Assembly: GCA_902589825.1 (NCBI GenBank)
Contig: CACIUL010000031.1
Coordinates: 1 to 40,300, forward strand
DNA from: an uncultured Verrucomicrobiota bacterium
Lineage (GTDB): Bacteria > Verrucomicrobiota > Verrucomicrobiia > Verrucomicrobiales > DEV007
Direction: 5' to 3'
Length of the DNA: 40,300 nt
Each line of letters starts with the position of its first letter. Position 1 is the first letter of the stretch. Of this stretch, positions 33,458-40,300 are shown piece by piece. The notes under the pieces are model-generated. The model was not told the origin of the DNA. It searched no databases and saw only the letters and a program-made list of their open reading frames with translations. The position numbers were made by a program, and so were the translations under genes.

Positions 33458-35389
33458 TTAGTGTGTCTGTGTCGATGTGGCATTTCCGATGTATTTAAAA
33501 ATATAACGGTTGCAGCCCGGTTGAAGTCCATAGAGGGGGGGCAGCGCCTTGAAAAGTTCCTGATTTTCAAGAATTTCCATGAGTTCCGGCCATTGCAGGC
33601 GGGCGAGGGCGATTTGTCCGATGTTGACGTGCAGGGGGCTTGAGCTTTGGTCCGCTTTTTTCAAGAGCGAATGCAATTTTTGGGCAACATCAGGAGTGTA
33701 TTTTCTCTTGATAATATAGCTGGTCGGGTCGTATCCCGGCGTAATCATGCAAAACTGGACCGTGATGGCATCGTCTATCCCGGAATGAACCGGGTTAAGC
33801 ACCTGCCTCGTCATACTGACAGATTCCCGAAGCGGTTCAACCGATTGCTCTCTTTGAAGTTTCCTCTGTGCCCCGGTAAAGGCAGAGTATGGGAGCAGGG
33901 CAACCACGACAAGTAACAAGCCGGCCTGGGTGCGTAGCCGTATGGATTGAATTCTTCGGCTTAGTCGTTCAAGCCCGAGTGCCACCAGGCAAATCGCAAA
34001 AGGCAACTGGATAACCGAATACCAATGGTAGAGAAGCACCTTGCCCAGGATGGAATGAGAAAGCATGAGCAAGTAGGGGAGGCAAAGAGTGATGAGTAAC
34101 CAGCGGTATCCAGGCCGGCAGAGCCTTAAGGCTCCAAGAATAAGAAGGCCGTAGAAAGCAATAAGGATAACCAGCGATAAAGCAGGGGTTTCTGAGAGGT
34201 AAAGGCAATTGGGATTGCCGATTTCCCAAGCTTTCCATGGCATTCCTGTGGCGAGGTAGCTTAGGTTATCCACGATCCAGTTCGCGGCCAGTTCACCCTG
34301 TGCTCTTGAACGTTCGAGGTATGCCCGCATTTGTGGCAGGTTGGGTGCCATCATGATGAGAACAGGCAATGCGGAAAAGGTGCATGAGGAGAACCACCTT
34401 GTGGAGAGTATTACCTGGTCAGCTCTATCTAATTCCCTGGAGTTTCTCCAGATGTATAGCAATGCGGCCATGTTCATTGCCACCAGGATATAAATTGTTC
34501 CAGGATATGCGTAGAAGAGCAAAAACTGCATGATGCCAAATACACACCAGTAACACAGGCGACCACGGCGAAGAGCCTTGATGAGAAAGGTCAGGGTGAG
34601 CGGGGCAAGACAGAGGGCAATGGAATACCCACGGGCTTCACAGGCATGGCGCAGGTACCATGGATGGAAGACCAGTAGGAACATTGCCCCGATGGCAGCC
34701 CTTCGGTAGCCAATGACGGCGAGCAAATAGCCAAGGGCGATGACCGATCCCAGGCCAAACAGGAATGCCGGCACTCTCAAAAGGCTTTCCTTGAAATGCA
34801 GGTTGGTGGCTTCTCCGGAATTACTGTAACTGCTGTGGGCGAGGCGGGCCAGGATGCTGTATAGGACATGGTTGTTCGGGTTTTTGTAGTAGAACAGGGT
34901 GTCAGTCCATTTCACTTCGCGGAAAGCGAGCGTATCCTCGGCATCGCGTTCCCATTGCCCGACGATTGCCCGACGTGCCGTGTAGTCCTCGTCACCCCAT
35001 AGGCTGTGATCCAGGCGCGGAACCATCTGGACGGCAGAAAGAGTGATGGCCAGTGCTGCCAGCACCAGGAATGCCGGGGAAGAGCGCCGTCCGATACCTG
35101 CCTGAAGCCTTTCGAATCCGCCCCCCAGTTTCCTCAGGGCAAACTTTCCGCTTACCGCAAGCACAACAAGAGTCAAGAGTGCTGCCAGCGCACCATACCA
35201 GAGCCCGGTTACCGCATAGTGCTCGGGTTTGACCGTCTTTCCCTCCAGCTGGCGGGCAGAAACGCCATTTTCCCAGGGTAGTTTGCTGTTAAGGAGGAAA
35301 ATGACAATGCCTGCAGTCAGCAGGAGAAGCAGGCCATAGTATATGAGATTGCGGCTGGAGGCAGAGCGGATCTTTTCGGTAATGCGCAC
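33458..35389 (-). CDS. GT39/ArnT-like membrane glycosyltransferase
   Basis: 643 residues, about 12 membrane segments. The first periplasmic loop carries DHSLWGDEDYTARRAI, with the acidic residues expected for the catalytic Asp/Glu of GT-C enzymes. Further on is EARGYSIAL, matching the (S/C)xEARxYS block of PMT_2/GT39 proteins. Such enzymes move a sugar from a polyprenyl-phosphate donor to lipid, protein or glycan on the outer face of the cytoplasmic membrane. The GT2 gene just upstream (6 bases) may make that donor. Start is GTG at 35389. The C-terminal 150 residues are soluble and probably periplasmic. Acceptor unknown. Confidence 0.82.
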   Translation of the reverse strand: MRITEKIRSASSRNLIYYGLLLLLTAGIVIFLLNSKLPWENGVSARQLEGKTVKPEHYAVTGLWYGALAALLTLVVLAVSGKFALRKLGGGFERLQAGIGRRSSPAFLVLAALAITLSAVQMVPRLDHSLWGDEDYTARRAIVGQWERDAEDTLAFREVKWTDTLFYYKNPNNHVLYSILARLAHSSYSNSGEATNLHFKESLLRVPAFLFGLGSVIALGYLLAVIGYRRAAIGAMFLLVFHPWYLRHACEARGYSIALCLAPLTLTFLIKALRRGRLCYWCVFGIMQFLLFYAYPGTIYILVAMNMAALLYIWRNSRELDRADQVILSTRWFSSCTFSALPVLIMMAPNLPQMRAYLERSRAQGELAANWIVDNLSYLATGMPWKAWEIGNPNCLYLSETPALSLVILIAFYGLLILGALRLCRPGYRWLLITLCLPYLLMLSHSILGKVLLYHWYSVIQLPFAICLVALGLERLSRRIQSIRLRTQAGLLLVVVALLPYSAFTGAQRKLQREQSVEPLRESVSMTRQVLNPVHSGIDDAITVQFCMITPGYDPTSYIIKRKYTPDVAQKLHSLLKKADQSSSPLHVNIGQIALARLQWPELMEILENQELFKALPPLYGLQPGCNRYIFKYIGNATSTQTH

Positions 35390-35395
35390 GAAAAC

Positions 35396-36163
35396 TTACA
35401 CCAGTTCATGTTGTCCGGTTGCCGCGGAGTGGTCATCAAGCAATTTTCGGTAATGCCCTGTGGTAAACTGCCACATCATGCGCAATACCTTCAGCCCGTA
35501 TGGGATGGCATTCAGGCTTGAGGTCGTTTCGTCGTACCGTGTCGGGATAGGAACTTCAACAATCGGTATTTTGCAGAGGTGCGCCATGATCATCATCTCG
35601 GCGTCAAAGTTGTAGTTGTCCTGCAGGTTCTGGTAGGGGACTAGTTCCAGGAGGCGCCGTGAGAATACCATGTAGCCGCTGTGGAATTCAGCAACCTTTG
35701 TGCCGAAGACGACATTTTCCATGGTGGTGAGGATCCGGTTGGGCAAGTAGCGCGAAAAGAGCGGCATGCCGCCCGCTCTGGCATTACCACCTTTCATCCT
35801 CGAGCCCTGGACAATTTCAGTTTCATTGTTTTCAATAGGCTCGCAGATGCTTAGTGCCATTCCAGGAGCGTATTGACCATCTGCGTGCACGATAGGGAAG
35901 ATCTCAAAACCTGCCTTGTAGCCTCTTGCCAGCCCGCTTTTCAGTGCCCCCCCGTAACCTTGGTTCTGCTGGTGGTGAATGACCTCTATGAACGGGTGAG
36001 TCCTTGCAAGGTCATTGGCGACCTCCCCGGTACGCTCAGGGCAGCAGTCATTGACAACGATCACCTTGTTGCCCTCCTTTGCCAAGTCGCCGGGAAGTCG
36101 ATCGATGACCTGCGGGAGGGTTTCTGCTGCCTTGTAGGCTGGAATAATGACTGCCTTTCGCAT
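35396..36163 (-). CDS. GT2 family glycosyltransferase, DPM1/polyprenol-phosphate sugar synthase-like
   Basis: About 255 residues, one soluble GT-A domain: KAVIIPAYKAAETLP at the start, VVNDCCPERTG, GYGGALKSGL, and the metal-binding type HADGQYAP (D-x-D-like region), then a C-terminal basic part. It lacks membrane segments, so the product is probably released as sugar-phospho-polyprenol for the GT39-like enzyme encoded next. An in-frame ATG at 36178 exists, but I chose ATG 36163 (MRKAVIIPAYK) because the family begins there and because a sigma70-like promoter overlaps the upstream ATG. First gene of a closely spaced minus-strand run of five. Confidence 0.9.
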   Translation of the reverse strand: MRKAVIIPAYKAAETLPQVIDRLPGDLAKEGNKVIVVNDCCPERTGEVANDLARTHPFIEVIHHQQNQGYGGALKSGLARGYKAGFEIFPIVHADGQYAPGMALSICEPIENNETEIVQGSRMKGGNARAGGMPLFSRYLPNRILTTMENVVFGTKVAEFHSGYMVFSRRLLELVPYQNLQDNYNFDAEMMIMAHLCKIPIVEVPIPTRYDETTSSLNAIPYGLKVLRMMWQFTTGHYRKLLDDHSAATGQHELV

Positions 36164-36175
36164 GGTGACTAAGTG

Positions 36176-36204
36176 CATATAGCAGTGGTTTGACCGGTTA
36201 TCAA
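36176..36204 (-). promoter_or_regulatory. Candidate sigma70 promoter for the GT2-GT39-ABC operon
   Basis: On the minus strand: -35 TTGATA (36204-36199), 17-base spacer, -10 TATATG (36181-36176). Transcription would begin around 36169, about 5 bases before the chosen start ATG at 36163, giving a nearly leaderless mRNA. Match quality is good (5/6 and 4/6) but only position supports function. Confidence 0.45.
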
Positions 36205-36228
36205 ACTCCTGGGAGGAAGGGAATTGGC

Positions 36229-36257
36229 TTGTCAGGACAGGTTGCCCGCATTATTGT
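36229..36257 (+). promoter_or_regulatory. Candidate sigma70 promoter for citramalate synthase
   Basis: TTGTCA (36229-36234), 17-base spacer, TATTGT (36252-36257), followed by a leader of about 150 bases to the ATG at 36416. I see no leader peptide or attenuator-like hairpin in the leader. Weak to moderate evidence. Confidence 0.35.
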
Positions 36258-36415
36258 GTAAACAGTGCTCATTCGAATTGGAATTTCCCCGATTTTTATT
36301 ATCGCTGCCTGAGCTAGGGCAAGTGCGATACCTGCCGGCATTGACCTGACAATCACTGCCCCAATCAATCATCCCAAATCCCGGGACAACGTTCACAAAA
36401 TAAAAACTCTCCAGT

Positions 36416-37990
36416 ATGTCACTTCCTCAATCTGTAAGCATCTATGACACTACCTTGCGTGATGGTACCCAGGGGCTTGGGCTTTCGTTCAGTTCACTGG
36501 ACAAAATCCGTGTCGCTGAAAAACTTGATGATTTCGGCGTGGATTATATTGAGGGAGGCTGGCCGGGGTCCAATCCTAAGGATGTCGATTTTTTTGCGGA
36601 GGCGGCAAAACGTGAGTGGAAGAATGCCAAGATAGCCGCTTTCGGCAGCACCAGGAGGGCGGACAAGAGCGTGGAGGAAGATGCCCAGGTAAGAACCCTG
36701 CTGGAAGCTGAGACCCCGGTGATTACCTTTTTTGGAAAGAGCTGGAAGTTGCACGTTACCGAGGTCTTGCGAACCACCCCCGGGGAAAACAGGGACATGA
36801 TTGAGGATACTGCGCGTTACCTGAAAGCGCATGACCGTGAAGTCATTTATGATGCGGAGCATTTTTTTGACGGTTACAAGGATGACCCCGACCATGCGAT
36901 TTCGACACTGCTTGCTGCGCAGGACGGGGGAGCGGAGGTTGTCGTGTTGTGTGATACCAATGGAGGGACAATGCCTCACGAGATTGAGGAGATGACCCTG
37001 ACCGTTGCCGAGAGGCTTGATATTCCGGTCGGAATCCATACGCATGACGATACAGGCGTGGGGGTGGCCAATGCCATGGCGGCCATTCGCTCAGGGGCAG
37101 TCCAGGTGCAGGGAACCATCAACGGTTATGGTGAGCGCACGGGTAACTGCAACCTGACTTCGCTCATTCCCAATATTTCACTTAAAATGGGAATTGATGT
37201 GGGGGTGGACGTTTCAAAATTGACATTAATGTCTCATTTTGTCGATGACCTTGGCAACAACCTGCATAATGAGCGTGCTCCGTATGTGGGAAGGACGGCA
37301 TTCTCACACAAGGGTGGAATGCATGTTAACGCAGTGCAAAAACTGGCAAGCAGTTATGAACATATTCCCCCTGAGACAGTTGGTAATTCACAGGTTATCC
37401 TTATTTCTGAGCTATCTGGACAGAGTAATGTCTTAATGAAGGCAAAGGAACTGGGGCATGACCTTGAGAAAGGGGGCAAGGAGGCAAAGGAAATCCTAGG
37501 CAGGCTTAAGGAACTGGAGAAGGATGGATATGAATTTGAAGCTGCCGAGGGGTCCTTTGAACTGTTGATCCGTAAGGCGGTTGACAGCTACAAGCCGCTA
37601 TTTGTCCTGCATGAATACCACTGCTCAACCCGCCGTCATCCGGATACCCATTTTGAAACCTGTGAGGCAACGGTCAAGCTTGAGGTAGATGGTGAACCGG
37701 CCTATACAGTCGAGGAAGGGGAGGGACCGGTTAATGCCCTTGATGGAGCCTTGCGCAAGGCGTTGAAGCCTTTCTATCCTGAAATAAGCAGCGTGGAGTT
37801 GTGCGATTACAAGGTGAGGATCATTGACAGTCAAGCGGGAACGGCAGCGAAGACAAGGGTCCTCATCGTCTCAAGTGACGGAAACCGGACGTGGGGAACA
37901 GTCGGTGTTTCCTTCAATATTATTGTGGCCAGTTGGCGAGCACTGGTGGACAGTTTTGAGTATTACCTCCTTGCCAGCCGCAAAGAGTAG
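36416..37990 (+). CDS. cimA: (R)-citramalate synthase
   Basis: 524 residues of the DRE-TIM metallolyase family. Near the start is YDTTLRDGTQG (D11, R15, D16 catalytic/metal block); H208-T-H210 in GIHTHDD are further metal ligands, and HVNAVQK is in the FSHKGGMH region. A C-terminal LeuA-type allosteric domain (about 400-515, with VTVE-like strands and DYKVRIID) probably mediates isoleucine feedback. The length, the GLGLSFSSLDK segment and the GGWPGSNPKD substrate block are those of CimA rather than of 2-isopropylmalate synthase. It condenses pyruvate and acetyl-CoA in the threonine-independent isoleucine pathway. Divergent from the glycosyltransferase operon. Some family members are homocitrate or isopropylmalate synthases; CimA is the best fit. 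Confidence 0.92.
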   Translation: MSLPQSVSIYDTTLRDGTQGLGLSFSSLDKIRVAEKLDDFGVDYIEGGWPGSNPKDVDFFAEAAKREWKNAKIAAFGSTRRADKSVEEDAQVRTLLEAETPVITFFGKSWKLHVTEVLRTTPGENRDMIEDTARYLKAHDREVIYDAEHFFDGYKDDPDHAISTLLAAQDGGAEVVVLCDTNGGTMPHEIEEMTLTVAERLDIPVGIHTHDDTGVGVANAMAAIRSGAVQVQGTINGYGERTGNCNLTSLIPNISLKMGIDVGVDVSKLTLMSHFVDDLGNNLHNERAPYVGRTAFSHKGGMHVNAVQKLASSYEHIPPETVGNSQVILISELSGQSNVLMKAKELGHDLEKGGKEAKEILGRLKELEKDGYEFEAAEGSFELLIRKAVDSYKPLFVLHEYHCSTRRHPDTHFETCEATVKLEVDGEPAYTVEEGEGPVNALDGALRKALKPFYPEISSVELCDYKVRIIDSQAGTAAKTRVLIVSSDGNRTWGTVGVSFNIIVASWRALVDSFEYYLLASRKE

Positions 37991-38014
37991 TTCGCGCCAA
38001 AGTCCTCGCACGGG

Positions 38015-38041
38015 GCAGCGGGTTGGCTTGTTACCTGCGGC
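38015..38041. terminator. Hairpin at the stop of the M23 peptidase, convergent with cimA
   Basis: GCAGCGGGT (38015-38023) pairs with ACCTGCGGC (38033-38041) with one G:T wobble and one A:G mismatch, around a 9-base loop. The TTA stop of the M23 gene (38031-38033) lies at the loop and right arm. No T tract. Together with the similar hairpins listed, it looks like a terminator placed on the stop codon. Confidence 0.4.
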
Positions 38042-38996
38042 GGGGGGAAAATCCGCGTGGCGCCCTGTTACTGCGCGCTTTGCTGTCTTTTGAAAACCTG
38101 CTTCGCAGGCGGCTGAGAAGCCCGATGCGTTTCTTGGGTTTGGGTGGCTCAAGGGAAGGTTGCGCCTTGGGTTCGCTGATCACGTCCTTGACTTTCGAGC
38201 TGAGTTTTGGCGGGGATATCAATGCGCCTAAAAGGCGTGGTTTCTTTGCTGCCGGGTTATCGGCGGTCCTTTCCCTCAGGATTGGAATCTTCAGTTTTCC
38301 TGTGGGCACCGTCTTTTTTATGATGTTTGACCCCAGACGAATTTTCTTGGAAACCGGGTTGCCGCCGGGGTATGGCGCAAAGGTGTTGACTGGAACGGCA
38401 TAGAGTTCCTCAGATGATGGGCATTGGCGGTTTGAGTTGATAAAGGAACTGGGGCTGTAGTAGTTGGCATAGGTTTTCGCAAACCTTGAGCGGTGCATTC
38501 CTATGGAGATGTTTTTTCTTATCTCGAAGTGGAGATGAGCGATATACATTCCGTGGTTCGTCCCGATCGTCCCAATCTTCTGCCCTCTCTTGACCCGCTG
38601 GTTTAGGACGACCGTACGTTCATTAAGGTGTCCGTATAGTGAATCAATATAGCGCACCTTGTTTCCCTTGTCCCTGAAGGCGTGCCTGATGATAACGACA
38701 TTTCCCCAACCCATCCGCAGGTCCCGCGACTGGACCACTATTCCTTCACCTATGGAAGTGACGGGATCACCAAGGTCTGTGTTGCCACCACCACGCCCGT
38801 TCCAGTCTTCGCCAAGGTGCCCGTTGGGCCAAAATCCCCTAGCCTTGTAATAGCCTTTCGAGTCCGGTTTGCCTACCGGAAAATCGAATCCTGAGGCCAG
38901 TGGTATTTTTACATAGTCAACTGCGGCAGGTAAGCTGCCGGCAAGCATGAGGCTTCCCAGCAGGAGAGTGGTTGGAAATTTCAAATGAAAATACAA
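38031..38996 (-). CDS. Secreted M23 (LytM-type) peptidase with basic Pro-rich tail
   Basis: About 321 residues with a signal peptide (to LPAA, about 25). The zinc ligands of M23 metallopeptidases are all visible: H60-L-G-E-D64, H123 in YGHL and H154-L-H156 in AHLHFE. The domain spans about 35-195. The last 80 residues are K/R/P-rich and probably unstructured, possibly binding the cell wall. Role: cleaving peptidoglycan cross-links, or activating other hydrolases, in the periplasm. No ATG fits the N-terminus: the frame opens with TTG at 38996, and TTG 38984 is an alternative; neither has a Shine-Dalgarno. Downstream of uppP on the same strand (43 bases). Confidence 0.85.
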   Translation of the reverse strand: MYFHLKFPTTLLLGSLMLAGSLPAAVDYVKIPLASGFDFPVGKPDSKGYYKARGFWPNGHLGEDWNGRGGGNTDLGDPVTSIGEGIVVQSRDLRMGWGNVVIIRHAFRDKGNKVRYIDSLYGHLNERTVVLNQRVKRGQKIGTIGTNHGMYIAHLHFEIRKNISIGMHRSRFAKTYANYYSPSSFINSNRQCPSSEELYAVPVNTFAPYPGGNPVSKKIRLGSNIIKKTVPTGKLKIPILRERTADNPAAKKPRLLGALISPPKLSSKVKDVISEPKAQPSLEPPKPKKRIGLLSRLRSRFSKDSKARSNRAPRGFSPRRR

Positions 38997-39039
38997 AACA
39001 ATGTCAAAAGCACTAAGCAGCCTGCAATCCTTGAATTTT

Positions 39040-39828
39040 TCACCTCATCGAGAAATAGATCAACCCCGCAGTTCCTATTGTGATGCAGTAGATGCCGAAA
39101 TAAGCGAATTTGCCGTGCCGGATAGAGGAAATTACCGCGTAAATGGCAAGCAGCCCTGTGAAGAAGGCAATGACGATGCCGGTTAGGTATACGAGTGCCT
39201 GATCTTGCGGGATGACTGATATTTCATCCATTTTCAGAATGGTGGCGCCACTGATTGCCGGGATGGCAAGCAGGAATGAGAATTCTGCCGCGACAGCCGG
39301 GCGGACACCCAATGCGAGCCCGGCTGCAATTGTGGAGCCCGAACGGCTGATGCCGGGAAGCAGTGCCAGGGCCTGGGCGCATCCCATCAGTATGGATGTG
39401 CGCAGGTTCGGGTCTCGGTTTGGATTTGGCTTTACCCAGCCGGGTACAAATAAGATCAACCCGGTTGCGCAGAGAAGAAGTGAGACAATAGCCGGTTCTT
39501 CGCGCACATGTTCAAGCTGCTCCCGAAGGCACAATCCGGTAATGACGATAGGGACAGTGGCGGTGGCAAGAAGCAAAATGAGGCGGCGTTCTTCTTTACG
39601 GCTGCGGTCAAAGATGGCAGAGGCCAGCGAGATGAGCCTTTTGCGGAAATAAATAAGAACAGCCAAAAGGGTGGCAACATGCAGCAGCAGGTCAAAGATG
39701 ATGGGGGTTTTCCCGGCATCCAGCCCAATGATGTCCTGGGTCAGGGCAAGGTGACCTGATGAGGATACAGGTAAAAATTCTGTTAAGCCCTGGACGATTC
39801 CCAGAATGATGGCGTCTGCATAATTCAC
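39040..39828 (-). CDS. uppP: Undecaprenyl-diphosphate phosphatase (BacA/UppP)
   Basis: 262 residues, about 7-8 membrane segments. Conserved blocks: QGLTEFLPVSSSGHL (E17 and the S22-S24 Ser/Gly motif) and PGISRSGSTIA (P158 to A168, with R162), the two catalytic motifs of the BacA family, and D46/H50 in the second segment. It dephosphorylates undecaprenyl diphosphate to recycle the lipid carrier for peptidoglycan and glycan synthesis, and gives bacitracin resistance when overproduced. The start is GTG at 39828. It is followed by the M23 peptidase gene on the same strand, so both may serve wall synthesis. Confidence 0.95.
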   Translation of the reverse strand: MNYADAIILGIVQGLTEFLPVSSSGHLALTQDIIGLDAGKTPIIFDLLLHVATLLAVLIYFRKRLISLASAIFDRSRKEERRLILLLATATVPIVITGLCLREQLEHVREEPAIVSLLLCATGLILFVPGWVKPNPNRDPNLRTSILMGCAQALALLPGISRSGSTIAAGLALGVRPAVAAEFSFLLAIPAISGATILKMDEISVIPQDQALVYLTGIVIAFFTGLLAIYAVISSIRHGKFAYFGIYCITIGTAGLIYFSMR

Positions 39829-40009
39829 GGCTACGGTTTGCCCGGCTTGGTTGCGGTTCTTTTACTCAGTGGAGTGATGAAGGCACTTTACCAGACATAC
39901 TCCATGTTTCATCGGCTGTGGGGCATTTTTTTACAGTAAAAGCGCACGGCAAAGTGAAAAGCGAGTCGTTCAGCTGTGGGTGCCATGTATAGAGTGCCTC
40001 TTGGGCAAG

Positions 40010-40100
40010 TGGCGGTGAGAGTGGGATTCGAACCCACGGAACCCTTTTGAGGTTCACTTCTTTAGCAAAGAAGCGCTTTCGACCACTCAGCCATCTCACC
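40010..40100 (-). tRNA. tRNA-Ser (anticodon GCU)
   Basis: On the minus strand the sequence folds as a class II tRNA. Acceptor GGTGAGA/TCTCACC, D-arm GCT...AGC, anticodon arm CTTCT-TTGCTAA-AGAAG (anticodon at 40064-40066), a long variable arm GAACC-TCAAAAG-GGTTC, and T-arm GTGGG-TTCGAAT-CCCAC. Discriminator G at 40013 and an encoded CCA (40010-40012) complete the 3' end. The long variable arm and anticodon GCU identify serine; it reads AGC and AGU codons. Confidence 0.97.
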
Positions 40101-40115
40101 TTTTGAGCAACTGAA

Positions 40116-40128
40116 GCCCCGGAGGGGC
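40116..40128 (-). promoter_or_regulatory. Small GC-rich hairpin in the tRNA-Ser leader
   Basis: GCCCC (40116-40120), loop GGA, GGGGC (40124-40128), a 5-bp perfect inverted repeat lying between the candidate promoter and the mature tRNA 5' end. It may help processing of the precursor; no U tract follows. Confidence 0.35.
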
Positions 40129-40141
40129 GATCAAGCGCGCC

Positions 40142-40170
40142 ACTAAACCAAATGTTGCCGCAATCGTCAA
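40142..40170 (-). promoter_or_regulatory. Candidate promoter for tRNA-Ser
   Basis: On the minus strand -35 TTGACG (40170-40165), 17-base spacer, -10 TTTAGT (40147-40142), then a GC-rich discriminator GGCGCGC, the usual feature of stringently controlled stable RNA promoters. Transcription would start about 35 bases before the tRNA. Confidence 0.55.
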
Positions 40171-40264
40171 TGTTTTGGTGTCGCTATGACAAATTGATTC
40201 CGGATTATGCTGAGCGTCCCATTTTGGTGAATAGGGATAAGGCAATCCCGTCGGAGGCATTTAT

Positions 40265-40300
40265 GTGCAGCTTTTCAGCAGGGTTGGAAGGCTAAAAGGA
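40265..40300 (+). CDS. Possible 5' end of a gene cut by the window edge
   Basis: GTG at 40265 opens 12 codons without a stop to the window end, 7 bases after GGAGG (40253-40257), a strong Shine-Dalgarno rare in this window. The overlapping ATG at 40263 runs into a stop after 10 codons. Too short to identify; could be chance. Confidence 0.3.
   Translation, partial: MQLFSRVGRLKG

Noticed and set aside
36258-36415. Attenuator or leader peptide before cimA
   Set aside because: I found no short frame with runs of Ile/Leu/Val codons and no clear terminator/antiterminator pair.
39866-40099. 77-codon minus-strand frame
   Set aside because: It overlaps the tRNA-Ser gene and the non-coding region before uppP.

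Overview
The window looks like a dense stretch of a Verrucomicrobiota (PVC superphylum) chromosome. The reasons are the gene families: a Pirellula/Verrucomicrobium-type heme-binding membrane dehydrogenase, a DUF1501 + DUF1549/DUF1553 + PPC-domain + WD40/cytochrome cluster, two type I sulfatases, a DUF6807 (PmoA-like) protein, and a DksA-like protein with a histone-H1-like lysine tail beside rpmG and rpsR. The sulfatases and the binding-protein iron transporter would fit a marine or polysaccharide-degrading life style; that is inference. Coding density is very high. No gene-free stretch exceeds 300 bases, and the longest (about 240 bases at 9513-9754 and at 36179-36415) hold candidate promoters. 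I see no insertion sequence, prophage, CRISPR array or rRNA.

Layout. (1) 1-9512: secreted catabolic genes. A GDSL-type hydrolase cut by the window edge is coupled to a large heme-c dehydrogenase (+). A sulfatase, a secreted subtilase with a PDZ domain and a small membrane protein follow on the minus strand. A PQQ-like beta-propeller protein is coupled to a PGPGW membrane protein on the plus strand. (2) 9755-20421: a five-gene plus-strand cluster made of DUF1501 (Tat signal), DUF1549/DUF1553 with Ig-like domains and heme-like motifs, a PPC-domain protein with a coiled coil, a cytochrome/WD40 protein whose two WD40 halves are separated by a coiled coil of about 240 residues, and DUF6807. This is the most interesting part: a multi-protein extracytoplasmic system of unknown function. 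(3) 20491-27614: transport and desulfation, with an NRAMP-like transporter carrying an internal tandem repeat, a second sulfatase, CstA, and an SLC13-type permease with two RCK_C domains. (4) 27804-28976: DksA-like regulator, ribosomal proteins L33 and S18. (5) 36178 down to 29030 (minus): a polyprenol-phosphate sugar synthase-like GT2, a GT39-type glycosyltransferase, then a ferric-iron-type ABC transporter (ATPase, binding protein, fused permease), closely spaced as one operon or two. (6) 36416-40300: citramalate synthase (+), M23 peptidase and UppP (-), tRNA-Ser(GCU) (-), and perhaps the first codons of another plus-strand gene at the right edge.

Recurring sequence-level traits: gene pairs overlap by exactly 4 bases (ATGA/GTGA) in four places. 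Clear Shine-Dalgarno sequences are rare. At most convergent gene ends an inverted repeat sits on or very near the stop codon, usually without a T tract, so hairpins placed at the stop codon appear to be the local style of terminator. All functional calls come from reading motifs by eye; no database search was possible.
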